A stretch of 64,000 bases of DNA. It comes from G965222505 sp965222505 (GTDB lineage Bacteria; Bacteroidota; Rhodothermia; Rhodothermales; DATKEJ01). Positions 43,495 through 51,735 of the stretch are shown here, in pieces; position 1 is the stretch's first letter; each line of letters opens with the position of its first letter. The notes beneath the pieces are model-generated. The model ran no database searches. It was not told the origin of the DNA and saw only the letters and a program-made list of their open reading frames with translations. The stretch is from assembly GCA_965222505.1 (NCBI GenBank), contig OZ244956.1, forward strand, positions 4,340,001 through 4,404,000, read 5' to 3'. The position numbers and the translations under genes are program-made.

Positions 43495-44577
43495 ATGAAA
43501 AATACACCCGACGTAACCTCTCGCCGTGAATTTATCCGCAAAAGTACCCTGGCTGGTGCAGCCGCTTCCCTTATCCCCGGTGCACGGGTGTTGGGCGACC
43601 GTCTGCCGCCGCAGTCCGGGAAAGCCAGCACGCCAGCTATTGTTTCGAGTGGCAACGGTATCCGTGCGGTGGAAAAGGCCCTCGAAGTTATTCAGGGGGG
43701 CGGGGATGCCCTCGATGCAGTCATTGAGGGCGTAAACATCGTCGAGGCCGATCCGGAAGACATTACCGTAGGGTATGGCGGCGTGCCGAATGAACAGGGA
43801 GACGTCGAGCTAGACTCCTCTGTGATGTATGGCCCCACGTGCCGTGCCGGGGCCGTGGCCGCCTTGCAAGGCATCAAACATCCATCGAAGGTGGCCCGGC
43901 TTGTAATGGAACGCACCGACCACTGCCTGCTCGTCGGAAAAGGCGCGCAGGCGTTTGCCGTAATGCACGGTTTTGAAGTCGAAAACCTGCTGACTGAACG
44001 CGCCCGCAAGTTGTGGGTGAACTGGAAAGAAACCCTCTCCAACCGGGATGATTACCTGCCTCCACATGACCCGGAAGACAAAGACATCGGGGCCGACCTC
44101 CGTGAAATCAAACGCTCCTACGGCACGATCCATTGCTCGGGGCTAGACCTCAACGGAAACATCGCCAGCGTTACCACGACCAGCGGCCTCTTCTACAAAA
44201 TTCCGGGCCGGGTGGGGGACTCGCCCATCATCGGAGCCGGTCTCTATACCGATAACGAAGTAGGTGCCGCAGGTTCCACCGGCCGCGGGGAAGCCAATCT
44301 GGAAAACCTGTCCAGTTTCCTCATCGTCGAGCGCATGCGCATGGGGGATTCCCCGGAACAAGCCTGCCTGTACGCTTGCCAACGCATCGTCGAACACACC
44401 ATCCTGGGACGGCTCAAACGTGAAGACGGTACCCCCAATTTCAACGTGCGGTTCTACGCCCTCAACAAAGCCGGTGAAATGGGCGGGGCCGAAATCCGTG
44501 GTCCCGGTCAAATGGCCATCGCCGATGCCGATGGTCCGCGCATGTTGGACATGGCCTATTTGTATAAACGGGCCTAA
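43495..44577 (+). CDS. Tat-exported N4-(beta-N-acetylglucosaminyl)-L-asparaginase-like hydrolase
   Basis: An Ntn-hydrolase of the T2 (glycosylasparaginase) family. The catalytic, self-cleaving threonine is T211 in SYGTIHCSG, with the substrate loop GLFYKIPGRVGDSPIIGAGLY and GRGEANLEN following. The N-terminus SRREFIRKS plus a hydrophobic stretch is a twin-arginine signal. The start at 43495 is preferred over 43429 because that one overlaps thiE. It would hydrolyse N-acetylglucosaminyl-asparagine or related isoaspartyl substrates in the periplasm. Single gene. Confidence 0.88.
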   Translation: MKNTPDVTSRREFIRKSTLAGAAASLIPGARVLGDRLPPQSGKASTPAIVSSGNGIRAVEKALEVIQGGGDALDAVIEGVNIVEADPEDITVGYGGVPNEQGDVELDSSVMYGPTCRAGAVAALQGIKHPSKVARLVMERTDHCLLVGKGAQAFAVMHGFEVENLLTERARKLWVNWKETLSNRDDYLPPHDPEDKDIGADLREIKRSYGTIHCSGLDLNGNIASVTTTSGLFYKIPGRVGDSPIIGAGLYTDNEVGAAGSTGRGEANLENLSSFLIVERMRMGDSPEQACLYACQRIVEHTILGRLKREDGTPNFNVRFYALNKAGEMGGAEIRGPGQMAIADADGPRMLDMAYLYKRA

Positions 44578-44601
44578 CGCGGATATCTGGGCACGCGCAT
44601 G

Positions 44602-46326
44602 TCAAAACGAAATCCGCCGGATGGTTGCCGTGGTGATCGTCCGACCCGGCAAGACGATCTGGCCGCCGGGATGTAAAACAATTTGCGCTGACGGATGCCG
44701 GTTCACAAGGCCGTTCAGGTGGAGGTGTGCACCCGCATTAATTTCCACACGGGTGCCCTCGTCCAGGGTAAGGCCGTTATTGAAAGTCAGGGAATCGGTG
44801 AGGTGGAGGGTGGCGCGGTTGGTTACCTCGACGGTGGTTGTAAACGTATAGCCTCGGGTTTCCTTGCCCATCCAGGAGGCTTCGCGGATGATGGGGCGAA
44901 CGCGGAAGTCGGGGAGGTAATCAAAGGTCATTTCACCACCCGGACCGCCGGTGTACCGGATGCGGTCGAGGCCCACCCAACTCGGGGCACGGTTGTGACG
45001 GGCCGTTGAAGGGCGCGTCCAGGGCGTGAGTTGCGTACGGGTGCCCGGCCCGTAGAGGTCACCGGTGTAGTCGGCGTTGTGGATAGAGAGGTCCAGGGTG
45101 TTGTCTGCCGGGAGGACATCTACGGCTACACGCTTGCCCTTCTGAAAGCCCATCTGGACCAGCAGGCCCGTGGTGCGTAGCAGGCCCATGCCGTAGGTGT
45201 TGCAGCCCTCTTTTTGATGTACCCGCAGCCGGTCGAACGGTCCGATCCGTTGCCGGTTGGACAGGTACAACGCAGGGTCCGTCGTGGCCGGGTTGCCGTC
45301 ATCCAGGACGATCTTCTTGAAATCCCCGGTGGTGTAGGCATCCCGGATCGAGATGGGGTGGACGGGGCCGGGGAGGTCGTGCAACGGTTCCGGGGTGGTC
45401 CAGTCCAAAAGCTCTAATTCAATCGGCGAAATCAATTCATCGCCCCGGGCATCCAGCCCTCCGCCCCGACCGGCCATCAGCACATACCCAATGCGGTTGG
45501 TGCCGTTTTCGGGGATCTTGTTGGTTTGAATGGCCGGGAGGTGACCGGCAAAGAAGCCCCGGCTGTTCCACAGGTGATGCCCGAACTCATGGGCCATCAG
45601 CCGGATCATGTAGGGCTGCGTCAGGATGTGGCCGGGTCGTTCGTGGATGATATAGCTGCCGGAGCGGGCCCAGTGGAATTGCACCCCGTCATACAAGAGG
45701 ATCGTTTTGGCTGGCCGACCGGCAACGGCATCCGCACCGCCCAGATGGGCGACGCCGGTAAACGTAGCATCGGGATCGCTTCGGATGATGATGAAGACCT
45801 GGTCCAGTATGCCGTCTTTGGGGTTGGTGTCGTATTGTGCGAAGTCTATTTCTGGGTCGATGCGGTCCAGGAGCTCCTGGGCAAGATAGCCGTAGCCTTT
45901 TCCGTTTTTGCGTTGGTACCACGTGCGGGGATGGCGCGTGGTGAGAGCTTCCGGGTAGGCGTTGCCGTAGAGAATATATTGGTGGTCGGATTGTTCGTAG
46001 AAATAGGCCGTCAGGGTACTGTCGGCAAAGGGCGGTTCAGGGGAGGAGGAAAGCAGGTGGTGGGCGTAGGTGGGCAGCCGCTTCGGGTTTTTGAACAAGG
46101 GCCAGCCCCGGCTGTTGAGGCAGGGGTTTCCGGGGCGGGTATCATCTGCGAAACGCACGAAGAGCAGCAGGGCACGGGTGGTTCCAGTGGCTGCAACTCC
46201 CGAAGGTACAATGGGTCGAACCTGTGCCGGTTGTGCCGGGGAAGGTGGAGAGGTACCAGGGGCCGGGGTACGGCATCCCAGGATGTATAAACATAGCCCC
46301 ACCACCAGAAAGTATATTGAACGCAT
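44602..46326 (-). CDS. M6-like zinc metalloprotease lipoprotein
   Basis: A 574-residue protein. The lipobox YILGC at 14-18 marks a lipoprotein, a Pro-rich linker follows, and the protease core ends in HEFGHHLW (246-253), an HEXXH zinc site of the M6/immune-inhibitor-A type. A calcium-like DTNPKDGILDQV (166-177) precedes it. The C-terminal third (about 440-574) is beta-rich with VTNRATLHLTDSL and NINAGAHLHLNG-like repeats. The substrate is unknown. It converges on the asparaginase gene with 24 bp between stops. Confidence 0.75.
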   Translation of the reverse strand: MRSIYFLVVGLCLYILGCRTPAPGTSPPSPAQPAQVRPIVPSGVAATGTTRALLLFVRFADDTRPGNPCLNSRGWPLFKNPKRLPTYAHHLLSSSPEPPFADSTLTAYFYEQSDHQYILYGNAYPEALTTRHPRTWYQRKNGKGYGYLAQELLDRIDPEIDFAQYDTNPKDGILDQVFIIIRSDPDATFTGVAHLGGADAVAGRPAKTILLYDGVQFHWARSGSYIIHERPGHILTQPYMIRLMAHEFGHHLWNSRGFFAGHLPAIQTNKIPENGTNRIGYVLMAGRGGGLDARGDELISPIELELLDWTTPEPLHDLPGPVHPISIRDAYTTGDFKKIVLDDGNPATTDPALYLSNRQRIGPFDRLRVHQKEGCNTYGMGLLRTTGLLVQMGFQKGKRVAVDVLPADNTLDLSIHNADYTGDLYGPGTRTQLTPWTRPSTARHNRAPSWVGLDRIRYTGGPGGEMTFDYLPDFRVRPIIREASWMGKETRGYTFTTTVEVTNRATLHLTDSLTFNNGLTLDEGTRVEINAGAHLHLNGLVNRHPSAQIVLHPGGQIVLPGRTITTATIRRISF

Positions 46327-46601
46327 AGGATCATTCGTTGTATATTGTGCTGCGTCGTTGCGTCATATCCCCACAGCAAGGTTGCATGTTCATTTTATAT
46401 GCAATGATTTGCTATGCCAAGGATGCAGTTAGCTTATTTTTGCGTCGGTATACCCCGCACTGCTGCGGCACAGGGTGGTGCACTTGGCTATTCATACCGG
46501 ACGCGTCTTAATAGAAGCGTATCGTCATACCCGGTCGATGCCATTTCAGGTTCCAGTTATCGGAATCAAGGCCACCAACTCAATTGGAATTCGGCGTATC
46601 T
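46327..46601. other. Intergenic region with a weak small frame
   Basis: About 275 bp upstream of the zinc-ribbon gene. A 63-codon frame (46414-46605) begins with a signal-like sequence (QLAYFCVGIPRTAAAQ) and overlaps the next start as ATGA. Without homology it is not called as a gene. Confidence 0.3.
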
Positions 46602-47198
46602 ATGAACGACGAAAGTGACGCTGTACCGGCTTTAGAAGAGTTCAAGACGCGCATTGCCGTTTTGGATGCGCAGTATCAATCCGTGCAGGCGGCAGCGGCT
46701 ACCATCCCGCTTAAAAATGCCGCAGTACCCGAACTGGAGACGCTTAAACAAGCGTATTGGCTTGTGGCATCGGAATTACACCAGGCTGCCAACACCCTCC
46801 GGCACCTGCACGCCCCAGCCCATCATCCGCCTCCGGTTCCGATGCCTGCCAAACCGAGGCTTCTTGTTCGGCTCTTTCGCCCGCGCACAAAACAACGTCT
46901 CGACAAACAAACACCGCTCCCCGTTGTTGATCCCAATACAGAACAAATACAAGCCTATGATGCCCTCAAAGCTCAGGTGCACCGGAAGGCAATGGATATT
47001 GGAGACCTGTGCAAAGATTGGCAGCAGCAATACCAGGAGATGCTGGAGACCGAAGCGTGGTGGTCTTGGAACGTCAACGTGAAAGTGACTTTGCAGGAAT
47101 ATGGCATGTGCCCCGTTTGCGCAGAACCCATTTTGGAACGCACAGAAACCTGTAGTGCCTGTGGCAGCCGGTTGTCTTTTTCGTCTTCGACCCGGTAA
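46602..47198 (+). CDS. Helical protein with a C-terminal zinc ribbon
   Basis: About 198 residues. Residues about 6-70 and 105-165 are predicted helical, probably coiled coil (ALEEFKTRIAVLDAQYQSVQAAAATI). A Pro-rich hinge lies between. The C-terminus carries CPVCAEPILERTETCSACGSRL, a four-cysteine zinc ribbon. No enzyme domain is recognised. The start at 46602 (MNDESDAV) is preferred over 46584. The ribbon plus coil could be a nucleic-acid or ring-assembly scaffold; the function is unknown. Confidence 0.6.
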   Translation: MNDESDAVPALEEFKTRIAVLDAQYQSVQAAAATIPLKNAAVPELETLKQAYWLVASELHQAANTLRHLHAPAHHPPPVPMPAKPRLLVRLFRPRTKQRLDKQTPLPVVDPNTEQIQAYDALKAQVHRKAMDIGDLCKDWQQQYQEMLETEAWWSWNVNVKVTLQEYGMCPVCAEPILERTETCSACGSRLSFSSSTR

Positions 47199-47214
47199 AA
47201 AATGGTTTGAACAA

Positions 47215-47964
47215 TCAGAATGGGTAAACCCCCAATTCTTCGCCCAGGGTCATGTTCGGGAAAATCTTGCGCCCGGCAGTCAGGTCGGTATCCTTGAGGC
47301 CTGCGGGGAGGTGGACGAGCACCAAACGTGCAGCATCGGCTTTGCGGGCCACTTCGGCCGCTTCTTCAATCGACGCGTGGCCTGGTCCTGCCCCGGTGGC
47401 TTCATGGATCAGGAAATCCGTGCCCTGAGCCAGCCGGGTAATGGCATCCGATGGGCGGGTGTCACAGGAATACGTCACGTTTTGCCCGGTTGGCCGGTGC
47501 ATTACCCGAATGCCGATGACGGGTACGCCATGATCGCCCGGAGCAGCAATGACATCCCACGTGGGGGTTTGCAAGACGGGCGTTTGCTCCTCCAGCGGTA
47601 CAGGGTACCAAAGCCGTTCGGGGAGGCCTTCCCATCGGCTTGTGTCATAGGCTGAAAAACAGCGCCGCGCCTGATCGAGACTGGCCTCCGGTCCGTAGAT
47701 GGGCAACGGGGTCCGGCGGCCCATCAACCAGAGCCGTTCCATCAACAGGGCAAAGCCGCCGACGTGGTCCGGGTGTTCATGCGTTAGGATCAGAGCATCC
47801 AGGGTGTCCAGATTAATGCCAGACTGTAACATGCGTTGAATGGCATCTCCGCCGCAGTCGACGAGCAAGGTCGAGGTGCCGTCGGTGAAGGCCATCATGG
47901 TGGTGGTGCGGTGGGGATCGCTTACGGCAGCGCCTGTGCCCAGCAGGTGTACGGTTGGGGTCAT
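47215..47964 (-). CDS. MBL-fold metallohydrolase (RNase Z-like)
   Basis: A 249-residue beta-lactamase-fold hydrolase with THEHPDHVGG (61-70), YSCDTRPSD and LIHEATGAG, the metal-binding histidines and aspartates of the RNase Z / phosphodiesterase group. The opening HLLGTGAAVSDPHRTTT is typical of that group. The length is short of full RNase Z, so tRNA processing is not certain. It begins 9 bp after the polyprenyl synthase stop, suggesting co-transcription. Confidence 0.85.
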   Translation of the reverse strand: MTPTVHLLGTGAAVSDPHRTTTMMAFTDGTSTLLVDCGGDAIQRMLQSGINLDTLDALILTHEHPDHVGGFALLMERLWLMGRRTPLPIYGPEASLDQARRCFSAYDTSRWEGLPERLWYPVPLEEQTPVLQTPTWDVIAAPGDHGVPVIGIRVMHRPTGQNVTYSCDTRPSDAITRLAQGTDFLIHEATGAGPGHASIEEAAEVARKADAARLVLVHLPAGLKDTDLTAGRKIFPNMTLGEELGVYPF

Positions 47965-47973
47965 GGATGAGGA

Positions 47974-48990
47974 TTATTTTCGGCGGGTGACGATGAAGTC
48001 GACCAGATCCAACATGGATGTTCGGGCTTCCGTCTCCGGGAAGGACTGTAGCAGGGTTTTTGCCGCTTCGGCCAGGGCCTGCATTTGGGAACGGGCATAC
48101 ACGATGCCGCCTTGATCGGCCACGAACTGCGCGACGGTACGGATATCATCACGGTCCTTTTTATCCTTGCGGACGATTTTCATGATGCGTTTGCGCTCGG
48201 CGCGGGGGGCTTGCTTCAGGGCATAGATCAGCGGGAGGGTCAGTTTCTTTTCCTGAAGGTCGATGCCCAGGGGTTTACCCACATCATCCACCCCGAAATC
48301 GAACAAATCATCCCGAATCTGAAAGGCCAGCCCCAGTTTTTCACCGGCTTCCCGCAGGCGGTTTCTCTGCCCTGCGTCTTCGGACACGCTTTGTGCCCCG
48401 CAGGCGGTGCAGGCGGCCAGCAGGGAGGCCGTTTTGTCCGAGATGATCCGGAAGTACGTCGGCTCGTCGATGTTTAACCGGCGGGATTTTTCGAGTTGCA
48501 GCAATTCGCCTTCGCTCATGCGCCGTACGGCATCCGAGACGGTATGAAGCAGGTTGTAGTCTTTATGGTCCAGTGCCAACAACATGCCCCGACTGAACAA
48601 ATAATCGCCAAACAGGACCGCGACCTTCCTTTTCCAAAGCGAACTGACCGAAAACATCCCTCGCCGTCGCTCGGCCTCATCTACCACATCGTCATGCACG
48701 AGCGTAGCCGTGTGCAACAGTTCCACCAGGGCTGCGGCATGGTAGGTCTTCTCGTTTACGTTGCCGCACATTTTGGCCGAGAGCAAAACCAGTATGGGGC
48801 GGATCTGTTTCCCCTTTTGCTTGAGGACGTATTGCACCACCCGGTCGAGCAACCAGATCTCGGATTGCATGGCCTCCCGGAAGTACGACTGGAAATGCTT
48901 CAACTCCACTTCCACCGGTTGTCTGATGGCCCGCAGCGTCAGCTTGCGCGGCGATGAGGTGAGCAGCGGGGGCGCTAATACGTCGGCCAT
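47974..48990 (-). CDS. Polyprenyl diphosphate synthase
   Basis: A trans-prenyltransferase with both aspartate-rich motifs, HDDVVDEAERRRG (first) and QIRDDLFDFGV (second), plus VLLSAKMCGNVNEKTYHAAALVELLHTATL. At 338 residues it matches long-chain (octaprenyl/heptaprenyl) synthases, which build the side chain of menaquinone. Chain length is set by residues before the first motif and was not resolved. It would supply the menA reaction encoded elsewhere in the window. Confidence 0.9.
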   Translation of the reverse strand: MADVLAPPLLTSSPRKLTLRAIRQPVEVELKHFQSYFREAMQSEIWLLDRVVQYVLKQKGKQIRPILVLLSAKMCGNVNEKTYHAAALVELLHTATLVHDDVVDEAERRRGMFSVSSLWKRKVAVLFGDYLFSRGMLLALDHKDYNLLHTVSDAVRRMSEGELLQLEKSRRLNIDEPTYFRIISDKTASLLAACTACGAQSVSEDAGQRNRLREAGEKLGLAFQIRDDLFDFGVDDVGKPLGIDLQEKKLTLPLIYALKQAPRAERKRIMKIVRKDKKDRDDIRTVAQFVADQGGIVYARSQMQALAEAAKTLLQSFPETEARTSMLDLVDFIVTRRK

Positions 48991-49018
48991 AAGGGTATCG
49001 GTGAGCCGCCGGGGAATA

Positions 49019-49178
49019 AGTATCTATCCAAAAACCTCAATCCGGGCTTCGCACGGCTGCGCCGTCCGGAGACTACGTTGTGCTGCATCGCCGAGGGGGT
49101 ACGACTGCTTCGCACGCCTTGCCTTCGTCCTTGCTCGCTCGTGCTCGGGCCGACAGAGCAGGATTTCGGATAGATACT
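49019..49178. mobile_element. MITE-like element with 11-bp terminal inverted repeats
   Basis: AGTATCTATCC (49019-49029) and GGATAGATACT (49168-49178) are exact complements bounding 160 bp; the next bases inside the ends (RAAANCCT) also match. The interior is GC-rich with no gene. The flanking 49180-49551 shows only weak frames in both strands. Confidence 0.45.
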
Positions 49179-49551
49179 AAGGTGCGGATCAAACTTTCAG
49201 AAAAAAATGAAAATTAACAGCGCCTACGTATAGGGTGGGTCTAAAGTTTCCCCTGAGCGGGGCCGTCCACCAAGATGAGAAATGACAGATTTAGCTTTGG
49301 CGAAAAAATGATTATAAAAACGGTGCGACGTTCCACGTTCTTGGGCAAACAGGATTTGAGTGCGCTCCAAGTGATGTTTCCTTCTATGGACAAGAGCGGG
49401 ATTATGCCCGTTCTTCAACAAAGTTGTGCACGGTGCTTTCCCTCGTGTCACGGCGAGGAGCGCCTAAGGGCCAACCGGCCCAGTGCGACGTGGCCGTCCC
49501 ATTTTGAGCGATGACTGGCGGGGTATGCACAAAAAGGTCCCCAAGCTGGTA

Positions 49552-50028
49552 TTACTCGGTCTTGTTCCAGGTGCTAAAGGGATGCACAAACAGGTTGGCG
49601 TTGTAATACCGGCGGTCGTGGGTGACTTCTTCGGTGGTCCAATCGGGGAGGGTGACGGCTTCGTGTTCATCGCTCAGTTCCACCTCGGCCATCGCGAGGC
49701 CGGCGTTGTCTCCGTGGAAGATATCCACTTCCCAGAGGTAGTCGGCATGGGTAATGAAGTAGCGGGTTTTTTCGATGAGGGGGCCGGTGCAGAACGCCGT
49801 CATAAGCGGTGCCGCATCTTCGACGGGTATCGGATACTCAAACTCCGTACGCACCGCGCCCTTGTTCTTGCTTTTTATGGTGATAAAGGCTTTTTCTCCC
49901 TTAAGCCGGATGCGTACTTCCGCATCGGAAGTCGTTTCGATAAAGCCTTGTTTGATCGCTTGGCCGTCCTCTAGTGCGCCAAGTTTCTTCAGGTCTACGA
50001 GAAATTTCCTTTCGATTTCTTGGTTCAT
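49552..50028 (-). CDS. CYTH domain protein
   Basis: A 158-residue protein beginning NQEIERKFLVD, the EXEXK motif of the CYTH fold, with basic strands RIRLKGEKAFITIKSKNKG and the acidic VDIFHGDNAGLAMAEVEL. CYTH proteins bind triphosphates or long polyphosphate; bacterial single-domain members are often inorganic triphosphatases. A neighbouring regulator or partner is not visible. It reads leftward toward a 560-bp gap. Confidence 0.85.
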   Translation of the reverse strand: MNQEIERKFLVDLKKLGALEDGQAIKQGFIETTSDAEVRIRLKGEKAFITIKSKNKGAVRTEFEYPIPVEDAAPLMTAFCTGPLIEKTRYFITHADYLWEVDIFHGDNAGLAMAEVELSDEHEAVTLPDWTTEEVTHDRRYYNANLFVHPFSTWNKTE

Positions 50029-50536
50029 AAAAGGTAGTCAGTTCAAATAGAGGTGTGATAGCTCCCATTTTGATGTCGGTAGACAAAGAGTAACAACGTT
50101 TGGCCGAACAGCAAGGTCCTTTACGTGAAGGGTTTTGCAATAGTTGGTACAGTCCTTGATCCTTCTGGTATGCCTTTGTACTGTGTGCATCCAGACCACC
50201 GCCAATACCTTCGATCACCCGAAACCAACTCTGGAAAAAGATGCAGGCTTTCGGCATCGAACGCCCCAAAGACGTTGCCGATCGTTAACATCGGGTGAGG
50301 CAAACCGTTAATAGCCGTTAGCCAAGGAACTGGCTTGTAGGCCTAGTACAATTCCCTCCTCGCTTTCTCTTGTCCTTTTACCTGCATTTCTACTGAATCC
50401 AGCCAGGTTTCTCGTGTTCTGGCATAGTTTGTAGTTTTCAATTTGTCAGTTTTTCTGCATCTCTACATTCACGGGAGGGAAAACAGATGACGACCAATTC
50501 AATTGGAATTTTATCAAACTAACGTAAGGTTTAATC
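50029..50536. other. Intergenic gap ahead of the AT-rich island
   Basis: About 500 bp with only short minus-strand frames that resemble nothing recognised. Base composition drops toward the right, into the AT-rich island. No gene is supported. Confidence 0.4.
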
Positions 50537-50710
50537 ATGGCTGTTGCTTGCGACCATTGTGGAAAAAGAGATGCCGATAAGGCATGCAATAATTGTGGAT
50601 ACCGTGCATGTACCCGTTGTATGGGGCTGTTCGAAAGAATATCAGCGTTCATGGGCTACAAGCGGAGATGCGCCCGGTGTGGTGAAACGGCAGGTTGGTC
50701 TTGGATATGA
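50537..50710 (+). CDS. 57-residue eight-cysteine zinc-binding protein
   Basis: A short reading frame with four CxxC pairs: C5-C8, C17-C20, C25-C28 and C45-C48. This spacing would give two zinc sites in a cross-brace or treble-clef arrangement, like small RING/FYVE-type folds. An AAGGT ribosome site lies 7-8 bp before the ATG. It is the first gene in the AT-rich island and is duplicated, with a truncated 5' end, at 51270. The function is unknown. Confidence is moderate because the frame is short, but the cysteine pattern is far beyond chance. Confidence 0.65.
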   Translation: MAVACDHCGKRDADKACNNCGYRACTRCMGLFERISAFMGYKRRCARCGETAGWSWI

Positions 50711-50771
50711 TGTTTTTAATTAAACATTTCTGGATGAGCCATTGATGTAAGTCTTAATCTTATACCTTACT

Positions 50772-51212
50772 ATGTTAGGCAGAATTTTGATGACTGGGAT
50801 GTTGGGTTTTCTGACATTTATACCAGATCTAGCAACAGCCCAAGTTAACGCCTGGGGTACAATTAAATTTGTGGGAGCCGGTACTGCTCAAGGTAATTGG
50901 GCACAACGATTTGCCGCAAATTATTCCGTCAGATTGACATCAAGGGATGGTCGATTTAATCGTTCCGTCAAACTGGGAAGGATTGGTAGTAAATTTGAGT
51001 TCAAGAACGTACCTACAGAAACTCCAATGACATTCAAGATTACCTATAAGAGCTCGGTGGGAGAAATAAAGCAAGTTTACCAGGCATCCTACACTTTTCA
51101 TAAAAGTAGCCTTCTAGGTGGTATACGTGGTCGAAAAGCCGCTGGTTATATAGGTGACTTTAATCTCGACTTTAAGTCAGGTAAGATTACTCGTCTTTCT
51201 AATCGTTATTGA
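50772..51212 (+). CDS. Secreted 146-residue protein of unknown function
   Basis: Begins with a signal peptide (MLGRILMTGMLGFLTFIPDLATAQ, cut before VNAWG). The mature part is beta-rich (VRLTSRDGRFNRSVKLGRIG, FKITYKSSVGEIKQVYQASY) and ends with a basic tail. No family was recognised. It lies between the two copies of the cysteine-rich mini-gene, so it may have been carried with them. The codon use is AT-rich compared with the core genes. Confidence 0.6.
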   Translation: MLGRILMTGMLGFLTFIPDLATAQVNAWGTIKFVGAGTAQGNWAQRFAANYSVRLTSRDGRFNRSVKLGRIGSKFEFKNVPTETPMTFKITYKSSVGEIKQVYQASYTFHKSSLLGGIRGRKAAGYIGDFNLDFKSGKITRLSNRY

Positions 51213-51269
51213 TGGCAATTGAGATTTGATGTTCGTAAATCGCATTGGGTATCCATAAATGTACAGATC

Positions 51270-51435
51270 GGAAAAAGAGATGCCGATAAGGCATGTAATA
51301 ATTGTGGATACCGTGCATGTACCCGTTGTATGGGGCTGTTCGAAAGAGTATCAGTATTCATGGGTTACAAGTGGAGATGCGCCCGGTGTGGTGAAACGGA
51401 AGGTTGGTCACGGAAGGTTGGTCTTGGATATGATG
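51270..51435 (+). pseudogene. Truncated copy of the eight-cysteine gene
   Basis: Nearly identical to 50561-50713 over about 150 bp (GKRDADKACNNCGYRACTRC is shared), but the first CxxC pair and start region are replaced by unrelated sequence. A 12-bp direct duplication (GGAAGGTTGGTC at 51398 and again at 51412) alters the 3' end. The frame upstream has no ATG; the frame continues to 51503 only by reading past the homology. Confidence 0.65.
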
Positions 51436-51539
51436 GGATGCTGAGGCTCTATTTGTCCTCCCTGATTAAACTTAATTCCAAAATAGAGGTGACTCTGCCT
51501 TGAAGTAGGAATTTCATTTCTTTATATCGATAAGGTACT

Positions 51540-51610
51540 AAGTGCTCGGACGTCCATAGTTTTAATCAAATCGCCCTCAGATGATTAAAACTAAATAGGT
51601 TTGAGCACTT
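51540..51610. repeat. Long imperfect hairpin
   Basis: Outer arms AAGTGCTC (51540-51547) and GAGCACTT (51603-51610); inner arms TAGTTTTAATCA (51557-51568) and TGATTAAAACTA (51582-51593). The internal loops are 9 bp each and the end loop is 13 bp. It looks like a folded DNA or RNA element but lacks the AAC/GTT core of integron attC sites. Confidence 0.55.
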
Positions 51611-51735
51611 ATTATGAGCTTGAATTCAATTCGGCAAAAGAACAAAAAAATAGAAGGTAAATTCTGCACCTTCTATTACTCGGGATGGAAATTACATAAG
51701 AAGCTTACCACTAATAACCAACAATGGAGTAGGGT

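Noticed and set aside
46414..46605. 63-codon frame with a signal-like start ahead of the zinc-ribbon gene.
   Set aside because: No ribosome site, no homology seen, and composition like a shadow frame; left as intergenic.
49224..49514. Overlapping frames (49224-49451 minus, 49275-49514 plus) as remnants of a transposase.
   Set aside because: No recognised motif in either frame and no terminal inverted repeats around them; kept only as part of a gene-free gap.
46577..50513. Repeated word TCAATTGGAATT at about 46580 and 50500, with a partial complement near 55107, as an element boundary.
   Set aside because: Short AT-rich words of this length recur by chance in 64 kb and no flanking structure supports it.
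51540..51610. Paired hairpin considered as an integron attC site.
   Set aside because: The R'/R'' core (RYYYAAC/GTTRRRY) is missing and no integrase is near; other small genes are not followed by similar sites.
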